From assembly GCF_001280005.1 (NCBI RefSeq), contig NZ_LGDW01000336.1:1-61719 (forward strand): DNA of 61,719 nucleotides, in the 5' to 3' direction. This DNA comes from Streptomyces sp. NRRL WC-3618 (lineage in GTDB: Bacteria; Actinomycetota; Actinomycetes; Streptomycetales; Streptomycetaceae). This document shows, piece after piece, positions 1 to 7,534 of the stretch. The translations under genes were made by a program, and so were the position numbers. The stretch's first letter is position 1; each line of letters opens with the position of its first letter. The notes below the pieces were generated by a model. The model was not told where the DNA came from, made no database searches, and worked only from the letters and a program-made list of their open reading frames with translations.

Positions 1-1031
1 CCCGCCGCCCCCCGCCCATGCAGCAGCGAATCCCCCACCGCCACGTTGATCGGGAACACCGGTGCCTCAGCCAGCCGCCCCGCCCCCGCCTCCTTCATCG
101 CCGCAACCAGCAGCCGGAACCTGGCGATCGAGGCCGCGAACGGGTTCTTGTCGCACCCGTGCACCGACTCCAATGCCCGCCGCACCAGCGCCCACTCGTC
201 CGTCCCCGGCTCGGCGGCCCGCCACTTCTCCACCAAGCGACCGAAAATCCCCAGCAGGAAGTGCCCCGACCCACAAGCAGGATCAATCGTCCGCAGCCCG
301 CCCTCCGGAGCCAGCCCGAACTCCTCGATCGCCGGCTCAAGCGTGAGGTCGAGGATGAACTCCTCCACGAACTCCGGGGTTTGCAGTAGCGCGTACGTCT
401 TACGGGCGTGCTCGCTCAGGTCTTGGTACAGGTCGCCCAGGAAACGCGTGTCCCACTCAGGATTCGTGAAGTCGTACAGGATCTCGCCGTCCGCACCCCT
501 TCGCCGCCAGAAGGACAGCAGCTCTGTCGCCGCCTCATAGCTCGGCGTGAGACCCCACAGCGGGTTGTGCCCGCGGTCGAAGAGCCCTGCCGCCGTCTCA
601 TTCGAGTCGGCCAGGTGCTGGAAAGCCTCCTCCAGCCAATCCCGGTTATTGAGGTGCGGCTTCTCGCGGAAGAACGCCTCGTGACGCTCCTCCGCGTCTC
701 GAAGCCGCTCCCCCGGTCCCGCCAGGAACGGCCACTCGATCAGCCGGTTGTCCTCACAGAACCGTACGAAAACACAGCCCAGCACCCACGCCGCCGCGGC
801 CTGCGTGACCCGCTCGTCACGCCAGGCCCCGTACGTCGCCGCGGTCCGCTTCCCCTCGCGGGCTCGCGCGTACTCCGCCTCAAGCCTGGTGCGGAACTCC
901 TCAACGGAACCACTGCGCTCCCGCAGATCGTCCTCCAGAGCCGTGACCTGCTTCTTCAGGTCCTTAAGCAGGGCAGCCCCGCTCACACCAGCTCCCGCAC
1001 CCGAACCCGCGACTGTCGTCACTTTTCGCAT
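1..1031 (-). CDS. pglX: BREX-2 adenine-specific DNA methyltransferase PglX, 5' part (cut by window edge)
   Basis: This is the N-terminal 343 residues of an N6-adenine methyltransferase; the gene runs off the left edge of the window. The translation opens with a charged coiled-coil-like stretch (LLKDLKKQVTALEDDL) typical of BREX-2 PglX. It has an all-helical region, then the SAM-binding motif I DPACGSGHFLL at residue 250. The catalytic NPPY motif must lie beyond the edge. In phage growth limitation systems PglX modifies DNA and works with PglW, PglY and PglZ. The ATG at 1031 is chosen as the first start, though its AGAGGG is very close; GTG at 1022 is a good alternative. pglW lies upstream on the same strand. 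The adjacent pglW is the strongest support for the family call. Confidence 0.88.
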   Translation of the reverse strand, partial: MRKVTTVAGSGAGAGVSGAALLKDLKKQVTALEDDLRERSGSVEEFRTRLEAEYARAREGKRTAATYGAWRDERVTQAAAAWVLGCVFVRFCEDNRLIEWPFLAGPGERLRDAEERHEAFFREKPHLNNRDWLEEAFQHLADSNETAAGLFDRGHNPLWGLTPSYEAATELLSFWRRRGADGEILYDFTNPEWDTRFLGDLYQDLSEHARKTYALLQTPEFVEEFILDLTLEPAIEEFGLAPEGGLRTIDPACGSGHFLLGIFGRLVEKWRAAEPGTDEWALVRRALESVHGCDKNPFAASIARFRLLVAAMKEAGAGRLAEAPVFPINVAVGDSLLHGRGAA

Positions 1032-1152
1032 CCCTCTCGCACCGCAACGCCACCCACCGCAGACCGGCAGCTTGACGCTCCATCCTGCCAGCCCCATCAG
1101 CGCCTCAGTCCGCGAACAACATCTCCGAGCAGCCGCGAAATCGATTGGCAAC

Positions 1153-1187
1153 TATCGAGCTCGATACATGGTGTGCAAAAATCACAC
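1153..1187. promoter_or_regulatory. Two palindromes in the pglX / XRE-ImmA divergent promoter
   Basis: A perfect 14-bp palindrome, TATCGAGCTCGATA (1153-1166), is followed by GTGTG-N7-CACAC (1171-1187), which ends two bases before the ATG of the XRE gene. Both lie in the 158-bp gap between the divergent pglX and XRE-ImmA genes. The position suggests autoregulation by the XRE protein and possible control of pglX. The palindromes are seen directly; their function is inferred. Confidence 0.5.
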
Positions 1188-1189
1188 AC

Positions 1190-2293
1190 ATGGATGGCGT
1201 GCAGAGCTGGGCCGAAGTGGGTGAGCGCATCGCTGAGGCGCGGCTTGCCGCGGGACTCAGCCAGGGCGAGCTGGCCTCGAGAGTCGATTTGGAGCGCACA
1301 GCTGTCGTCCGCATAGAGTCCGGCGACCGACGCATCACCGCGCTTGAGCTGTTTCGCCTGTCCGAAGCGCTGGGCGTGCCACTCGCGCATCTCGTCTCAC
1401 GGCCTCCAGCACCGCTGGTATCGCGACGCAGCGCCCTGGACGAGAACGCGGACGACGCCTCACGTGCCCGGTACCGCCTGGACGCCCGGCTCGAAGAGCA
1501 TGCCCGCCATGCCCAGTGGCTCATCGCGCACCAGTTCCTGTCTCCGCCGGAGCTGGATCCCTCGCTCCAGCGAAGCGCCTCGACTGCCGACCCGGTCGCT
1601 CTCGCGGGCGCCGCGCGCAGAGCGCTGGGAACCCCTTCCGGGCCGCTGGGGCCGCTTGCGGATGTCGTTGAACGGCTGGGGCTCTACCTGACTGTGGTCG
1701 ATGAAGCCTCCGAAGGGGCTTCGCTACTGCAGGACGGCTACGGAGTGGCCGTGATCAGTGGCCAAGCCCCTCCCGGCAGGCGCCGCTGGACCGCAGCCCA
1801 CGAACTCGGCCACCACCTGCTGCAGGACGAGTACCACTCTGATGCGGGCGTGGCAGCAGGGCGGGACGAGCGCGAGCAGGTCATCGACCGATTCACCGAA
1901 GAATTCCTGCTCCCTGCCACAGACGTCGTCAACGCCTGGGGACGTGTCGATGAAGGCCATACCCCGAGGGCAGTCATGCTTGATCTGGCCGCCTCCTATC
2001 GGATGTCCTGGAGCGCACTAGTCCGCAGAGCACGACACTTGGAGCTGCTCGACAGAGCAGAAGCGCAGCGGCAACAAGCAGATACCCCGGTCCGGGGCGA
2101 CTTCCTGGCGGCACACGGCAGCCAGCCGGTTCCCGATCTCGAGATCGGAGCCACGGGTACTGAGTGGCGAAAGGCAGCTCTGTCCGCCTGGGCCCAAGGA
2201 GCCATCACGGCCGCTCGCACGGTCGAACTGCTCTACGGCGCGGTGGCTGAAGACGAACTCCCCAGCCGAAACCTGGAGGAATGCCTGCCGTGA
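1190..2293 (+). CDS. XRE-family regulator fused to ImmA/IrrE metallopeptidase
   Basis: A 367-residue protein. An N-terminal XRE helix-turn-helix (about residues 10-65, AGLSQGELASRV) is followed by an ImmA/IrrE zinc-peptidase domain with HELGHH at residue 204 and a downstream acidic residue in the TEEFLLP segment. In this family the peptidase usually cleaves a partner repressor or antitoxin in response to stress or phage. The ATG at 1190 directly follows the GTGTG-N7-CACAC palindrome. The gene overlaps the next by four bases (GTGA), so the two are likely made together. It lies antiparallel between pglW and pglX, so it could regulate BREX or be an independent toxin-antitoxin-like module. Confidence 0.85.
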   Translation: MDGVQSWAEVGERIAEARLAAGLSQGELASRVDLERTAVVRIESGDRRITALELFRLSEALGVPLAHLVSRPPAPLVSRRSALDENADDASRARYRLDARLEEHARHAQWLIAHQFLSPPELDPSLQRSASTADPVALAGAARRALGTPSGPLGPLADVVERLGLYLTVVDEASEGASLLQDGYGVAVISGQAPPGRRRWTAAHELGHHLLQDEYHSDAGVAAGRDEREQVIDRFTEEFLLPATDVVNAWGRVDEGHTPRAVMLDLAASYRMSWSALVRRARHLELLDRAEAQRQQADTPVRGDFLAAHGSQPVPDLEIGATGTEWRKAALSAWAQGAITAARTVELLYGAVAEDELPSRNLEECLP

Positions 2294-2859
2294 CCCAGGC
2301 CTCGCCTCCGGCATCCTCAGCATCGAGCCCCGTTGGTCAGTTATGCGTCTGGGACACCTCACCGCTCCACCATGCGATCAAGGCAGACAAGATCGACCTA
2401 CTGGCGGACATCGCGCGGACCTGGAACGGATCCCCACGACGCAACGTCACCACGCAAGCCGTTCTCGACGAGATCAGCCACTACGGCCTGCCTCTGGCCG
2501 GACTCGACTGGCTCGAGGCCGTACACGTCGACCATCTCGAGGAACTCGCAGCGCTGGTCAAGTGGATGGATCTGGTATCCGGCCAGAACTCGAACCACGG
2601 TGAAGCCACCGTCCTCGCCTGGGCCGAAGTGCACGGTGCTGTGGCGGTTGTCGACGACGGTGACGCGCGGCGTATCGCGCGACGAGCCGGGCTCGAGGTC
2701 TGGGGCTCTCTCCGCGTTGTCGCCGAAGCAGTCAAGGAGAGTCGCGCCACCGAATACGTGGGCAACGTCCTCGTGGACGCACTCATCGACAGCGGAATGT
2801 TCTGCCCCTTCCAGCGAGGCCAGTTCATCAACTGGGCCAAGCAGAACGGCCTCCTGTGA
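2290..2859 (+). CDS. PIN-like domain protein (DUF3368 type)
   Basis: A 189-residue protein that resembles PIN-type putative RNases. It has the spaced acids of the fold: Asp in VWDTSPLHH near the N-terminus, Glu in NHGEATVLAWA, and the pair in AVVDDGDARR followed by GLEVWGSLRVVAEA. The GTG at 2290 is preferred to the ATG at 2281 because GGAGGA at 2275-2280 is then correctly spaced and the start overlaps the upstream stop. Pairing of an XRE-ImmA protein with a small PIN or other toxin-like protein is common on mobile elements. Whether it is a toxin is not shown by the sequence. It ends eight bases from the convergent end of pglW. Confidence 0.72.
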   Translation: MTQASPPASSASSPVGQLCVWDTSPLHHAIKADKIDLLADIARTWNGSPRRNVTTQAVLDEISHYGLPLAGLDWLEAVHVDHLEELAALVKWMDLVSGQNSNHGEATVLAWAEVHGAVAVVDDGDARRIARRAGLEVWGSLRVVAEAVKESRATEYVGNVLVDALIDSGMFCPFQRGQFINWAKQNGLL

Positions 2860-2866
2860 GATCCCT

Positions 2867-5800
2867 CTACGTGCCCTGAACTCCGGCCCGGGGGTCCACC
2901 GCCCCCGACGCCAGCGTCTCGACAAACCTGCTGTCCAGATGCGTACGCTCCCCATCGCTGCCGATGTACTCGACCGTCCTGCCGTCCACATGCGGGTCCT
3001 GGCCGTGTGTCTCCACCGGGCACAGCAGCCACAGCCCGTGCGGTGCCTCGGCCGGGAGGCGCGCCGCGTGCTGAAGCTTGAGCAGCAGGTCGCGTCCGCC
3101 CTCGTCCCAGTAGCGGGCGAGCAGGCCGGCGTCGTAGAGGAAGAGAACCGTGCGCGGGGCGGCGGCGCGCTCCAGGAGTGAGTCCTCGATGCGTGCCCAC
3201 ACCGTGCGCACGTACGCCGCCAGGCCCTTGGAGATCTGGCCACTGGTGGAGAAGCGGGCGTCGACACCGAGCACCTTGTCCCAGGCCTGGTCCTTCTCGT
3301 CTGCCAACCGGCGGAATTCGGACAAGAATTCGCTGTTCACATCGACCGGTTCGACCGGGTATCGGGCGGCTACCGCCTCTGCCGTACCCGGCAGCCGCGT
3401 TCCCCTGACCGTCAGCGCGAGGAAACCGCCACGGCGCACGGCAGCGTCCAGGCGTGCCCTGATCGTGGAGTGCGGGTCCTGGGCCACCAGGCGGCTGCCG
3501 GTGACCGGAGGCATCAGGCTCGTGGCGTCGCCAGTCGAGGTCCAGGATGCCTCGGCCGCCACCCTGGGCGGGAAGAACTTGCCCTGCTCCGTGTCGTATT
3601 CGAGGGAGAAGCGCGCGTCGCTCAGTGCGTCTTCCAGCTCGGGATGCGTGGGCTCCGTACCGTCCGTCAAAAGGGACAGGTCCGGGAATCGTGCGCGCAG
3701 ACGGTTGTTCAGCTCTCCGGGAGTGATGCCGTTCTCACGGCGGACCCCGGCACCGGCCTGCGAGATGCGCAGTGCCCGCTCCAGGGTCAGGTCTCGGGGG
3801 TACAGCTCCAGACGCGGGCTCGCCTGGGCCGTGGGCGCGACCGCTGCGGCCAGTGCCACGAGGCGGGTGTCTGCGAGCGGGGCGAGTCCGTCCGGTGCCG
3901 GCACGCTCCGCAGGGCGCGAATGACCGCGGCCCGTCCCGGCAGGGGGTCCTCGTGGGCCAGTCGCTCCGCTTCCTTGCCCAACGCGGCCGCGTAGTTGGC
4001 CAGTTCGCTGGGGGCGGGGTCTGCAGTGCCCGGGAGGGACTCGGCAGCGACGAGAACAGCGTCCTCCCGGCGGTGCCAGGCGAGGCGAGGCTCATGGGGT
4101 TCGGCTGCTTCGGAATCGCCTTCGCCTGCCTCCGCCTCCACCGCGGCCCGTACGACAGCGAGCGCCTTGGCGAGGGTGCGCTCCTCGGTGTCCCCGCCCG
4201 CGCCGTGCCTTATGCGCAGCTCGACGGCCAGTTCCTGGGCGGTCATCACACGGCCGGCCGCCTCGACGACCTCGACGAGAGTCGCACGGACCGGCTCCAG
4301 CCACTCGGTCTCGTACCACTCCTTGATCGCATTGCGGTGGTGGCGCGAGACCGGCGGCTGCTGAATGCCGATCCTGTCCGCGACCCGCTTCTGCACCGGC
4401 CAGGGGCCCAGCGGGGGCATCCCGCCGTCCTCGGGCGGGATGCCCAGGGTGAGGCGGATGACCTCACCACGGTGGGAGCCCTTGCGTCCGGGCGCGGGAG
4501 TGAGCCGCGCGGCCATCTCGTCCACCGAGAGGACCCCGCCCGCGTCGGCGGGGACCGGCCCGGATTCAGGATCGCGGCCTGCCGGGGGTACGGCGGGGGC
4601 AACAGGCTGCCGCAGGCTCGCGGCCCACTGCTTGCGGCGCCGGTTGAGTTCCTTGCGTACGAGTGCTCCGGCACCCCTTGCCTTGGAAATGATGTACGGC
4701 GGGACGTCCAGGAGCCCTTCGACGTCGGTTGCGCCGAGGCCGCCCGCCACCGAGATCGCCCGCTCGGAGAGCCCGGCCGCCACCAGCGGAGTCTTCAGCC
4801 CGGCTGCCCTCGCCGCGGCGTCGAGGCTGTTCTCACCTGCGTCCGAGACCGTGTCGACCGTGGCGGGTGTCGTGACGGGCTTGGCCGCATCCGCCTCGCG
4901 GAAGATCTCGTACCAGGCATCGCGCATCTGCCGCAGGGTGTCGAAGCGGTGCTCGGTGTCCCGATGCAGTGCGCGCTTGAAGAACCGGGTCAGACCGTCA
5001 CTGAGCGCGTCCTCGAACAGCTCAGTGGCGACGGAGAGTTCGGCCTCGTCATTGGCCACCGGGTCGGCTTGGCCCTCACCCCACAGCGGGCGTTCGCCAC
5101 TGGCCATCTCGTGCAGGGTGACGGCCGCCGCGTACCTCTCCGCGTGATCGTCGTAGTGTCCACGGCGCACTGAGTCCAGGAAGGGGTCGAGGTAGCCGCG
5201 GGTGCCCGCCTTGATGTCCCGGTCGGAAGCGTCTGCGAGCGAGAAGTCGAAGAGCATCAGCTGCCAGGTGCGGTCGCTGCGCCTGTACAGACCGAGGTTG
5301 TCCGGCTTGATGTCCCGGTGGCGTACGCCCTTCGCGGCGAGCTGGTCGAGGGCGGTGAACAGGTCGCTGCCGTACCGCTCCAGTTCGTGGTACGACAGCT
5401 TGCCGTCGGCGCGCAGTCGGGCGCCAAGGGTGCGCTCCCCCGCGTATTCCAGCTCGAGAATGGTCCTCCCGGCCAGCTCGCGTGGTCCGCCCTTGAGCTG
5501 GACCACGGTGCCGCCGCCGACCAGTTCCAGGGCACGGGCCTCGGCCCGCAGCCGCTGCGCCTTCTCCTGGTCGAGAGCAACCTTGAAGACCCGCTCCTCG
5601 GTGTACGACTCTCCGTCCTCGTCCTCGACGACCCGCTCGACGAGCAGTGCGCGGGCCGTCGCACCGGTGCCCAGGGCACGGCGTACGGACCATTCGCCGT
5701 CCAGGGACTGGCCGGGGAGAGCGGACAGTGGGTCGAGTTCGGCCACCGGCGGCTGCTCGGGGACCGCGTTCTCCTCCTCGGCTTCGTCGAGGAGGTCGAT

Positions 5801-7300
5801 GAACCGGTCGACGGGTGCGAGCCGGTGATCGGGGTCGGGGTGAGTGGCCAGCTGGATGAGGTGGTCGAGTTCCTCGGAGAGACCGTCGGCGACCGCGATG
5901 AGACGCAGCCCGGAGTCGGTGCGCAGCCGTTCGCGCAGAGCACTGCGCCGGTCGGCCGGCGGCTCCCCCGTGAGGATGAAGTACGAGACCGCGCCCAGGC
6001 CGAACATGTCGAGATCGGCCGGATCCGCGTAGGGCTGCTCGCTCTCCGGGGCGAGGTAGACCTGCGCGGCGTCCTCGATGAGGCCGACGTCGAAAGCGGC
6101 ATTACCCAGGGAACGCAGCAGGGTCGCGTTCGTGTCGAAGTCCCGCGCCGCGGTCTGCCAGTCGGTGATCCGCAGCTCGGGACGGGAGCCGTCCGGGCGG
6201 GCACTGACATAGACGGAGCGTGCGGCGAGCGCGCGATGGTAGAGCGAGCGGCTGTGGGCGTGACGTACGGCCTCGGCGAGTTGCCGTACAAGGTCCAGGC
6301 GCAGCTCGGGGGTGAGTCTTCCGCCGTGAGTGGCCAGGTACTGGTCGAGACGGAGGTCGGTCTTGCGGTGGCGGAAGAGGATCGCCGGACCCGCCTCGTG
6401 GTCGCGGATCTCGACCGCCGCCGAGATGCCACGGTGTGTGATGCCCTGGAGCACCTGGTACTCGCGGCGTGCGGCGCGCTCGGTCGCCCGCTTCGCCGAC
6501 TCGTCGGCCTGCTGGCCGACCAGGTAGATCCGGACCCGGCCCTCCTCTTGCACCAGTCCGTCGACCCGCTCGGCCAACCGGTCCTCCCAGGAGGGACCGG
6601 CGTCCAGCGGGTGCGGCCGCATCCGCCAGGCATCACCGAACTTGAGATGGGCGGTCGACTGTCGTATACCGATGGCCTTGAGCAGCCGAGGCAGGTGCTG
6701 GTGCGAGAACTCCTGGGTGATGCGGCGCTCCGTCCGGTCCGGCGGCAGTCCCAGGAAGTTCTGCCAGATGCGTGGCAGCCCGCTCTCGCAGTCGTCCCTG
6801 CCGAAGACCCGGATGCGCTGGATGTCGTCGAGATGGCTCTCCAGGTCCGGAGAGGAGAGGAAGACAGCCGGTTCGATGCGCGGCAACGGACCCGTGAAGC
6901 GCAGTTGCCGCGCGGCCCACTGAAGCTGGCTTTTGAGATCCTTGGACTTGGCGTCGTTGAAGTGCAGCGGGTTGTTGATCGTCCTGGTGCGGTCGGTGCC
7001 GTGGAAGTTCCAGGTCGAGCCGGAGTTCTCCAGACGGCCCGGATGGCTCTTGATCTCGACCAGGTAGAGCCCGGCAGGGACCGCGATGAGCAGGTCGCAC
7101 TCGTTGATGCGGCCGGACTGAGCGGTGAAGGAGAACGTCGCCCAGGCGCGGTACGGCTCGGCCGGCGGCATGAGACGCCGCACGTGATCGAGGGCGTCCT
7201 GTTCCCACGGATAGGGGGACGGCCTCTCCTGGTTCCACTGGTTCGCGGGCCGCGGCGGGGGGCCCGGCTTGGGCGCAGGGGGCGTGCCTGTCGCCGTCAC
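2867..7300 (-). CDS. pglW: BREX-2 Ser/Thr kinase PglW
   Basis: A 1477-residue protein, the usual length of PglW. From the N-terminus: a NERD domain (about residues 40-170, containing LYLVEIKSHPG), a degenerate kinase-like domain (about 240-510) in which the catalytic loop reads YHRALAARSVYV, and a second, intact kinase domain (about 530-790) with HRDIKPDN and a FDFSLA metal-binding loop. After these comes a long C-terminal region of unknown fold rich in helical segments. PglW is the regulatory kinase of the phage growth limitation system. GTG at 7300 is chosen because GGAGGT sits six bases upstream; an ATG-like extension to 7354 lacks such a site. The gene lies upstream of pglX on the same strand, but a 1.8-kb antiparallel cassette separates them. 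Confidence 0.9.
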   Translation of the reverse strand: MTATGTPPAPKPGPPPRPANQWNQERPSPYPWEQDALDHVRRLMPPAEPYRAWATFSFTAQSGRINECDLLIAVPAGLYLVEIKSHPGRLENSGSTWNFHGTDRTRTINNPLHFNDAKSKDLKSQLQWAARQLRFTGPLPRIEPAVFLSSPDLESHLDDIQRIRVFGRDDCESGLPRIWQNFLGLPPDRTERRITQEFSHQHLPRLLKAIGIRQSTAHLKFGDAWRMRPHPLDAGPSWEDRLAERVDGLVQEEGRVRIYLVGQQADESAKRATERAARREYQVLQGITHRGISAAVEIRDHEAGPAILFRHRKTDLRLDQYLATHGGRLTPELRLDLVRQLAEAVRHAHSRSLYHRALAARSVYVSARPDGSRPELRITDWQTAARDFDTNATLLRSLGNAAFDVGLIEDAAQVYLAPESEQPYADPADLDMFGLGAVSYFILTGEPPADRRSALRERLRTDSGLRLIAVADGLSEELDHLIQLATHPDPDHRLAPVDRFIDLLDEAEEENAVPEQPPVAELDPLSALPGQSLDGEWSVRRALGTGATARALLVERVVEDEDGESYTEERVFKVALDQEKAQRLRAEARALELVGGGTVVQLKGGPRELAGRTILELEYAGERTLGARLRADGKLSYHELERYGSDLFTALDQLAAKGVRHRDIKPDNLGLYRRSDRTWQLMLFDFSLADASDRDIKAGTRGYLDPFLDSVRRGHYDDHAERYAAAVTLHEMASGERPLWGEGQADPVANDEAELSVATELFEDALSDGLTRFFKRALHRDTEHRFDTLRQMRDAWYEIFREADAAKPVTTPATVDTVSDAGENSLDAAARAAGLKTPLVAAGLSERAISVAGGLGATDVEGLLDVPPYIISKARGAGALVRKELNRRRKQWAASLRQPVAPAVPPAGRDPESGPVPADAGGVLSVDEMAARLTPAPGRKGSHRGEVIRLTLGIPPEDGGMPPLGPWPVQKRVADRIGIQQPPVSRHHRNAIKEWYETEWLEPVRATLVEVVEAAGRVMTAQELAVELRIRHGAGGDTEERTLAKALAVVRAAVEAEAGEGDSEAAEPHEPRLAWHRREDAVLVAAESLPGTADPAPSELANYAAALGKEAERLAHEDPLPGRAAVIRALRSVPAPDGLAPLADTRLVALAAAVAPTAQASPRLELYPRDLTLERALRISQAGAGVRRENGITPGELNNRLRARFPDLSLLTDGTEPTHPELEDALSDARFSLEYDTEQGKFFPPRVAAEASWTSTGDATSLMPPVTGSRLVAQDPHSTIRARLDAAVRRGGFLALTVRGTRLPGTAEAVAARYPVEPVDVNSEFLSEFRRLADEKDQAWDKVLGVDARFSTSGQISKGLAAYVRTVWARIEDSLLERAAAPRTVLFLYDAGLLARYWDEGGRDLLLKLQHAARLPAEAPHGLWLLCPVETHGQDPHVDGRTVEYIGSDGERTHLDSRFVETLASGAVDPRAGVQGT

Positions 7301-7478
7301 AGTCCGACCTCCGCGGTGTCCTTCCGTTCCTGTACAGGGAGGCACAGGGAACATGCGGCCAAGAAGCTTCTGGTTGACCCTACCTTGCGGCGATTACCTC
7401 CCCCCATGCCTGCTCAGGGCTCCTGGCTGGATCTTGCACCCGAGGCTCCGAATCGAGCTAACGTTGCAGGCTGTCATC

Positions 7479-7523
7479 GCGGCCCGCCAGGCTTCCGCTC
7501 CCCAGGACACGCCTCCACCCGCA
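7479..7523 (+). repeat. Duplicated leader, copy A
   Basis: This 45-base block just upstream of the first nuclease-helicase gene matches 9614-9656 upstream of the second. By eye the two agree at about 39 of 43 aligned positions, with one two-base indel. The indel puts the copies in different frames relative to their genes, so the conservation is unlikely to be protein coding. It may be a shared promoter or leader element copied with the gene. Confidence 0.65.
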
Positions 7524-7534
7524 AGGGATTTGGC

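Noticed and set aside
5318..7534. Open extension upstream of the first nuclease-helicase (1411 codons in all)
   Set aside because: It is antisense to pglW and lacks domain content; homology with paralogue B starts only after 7535.
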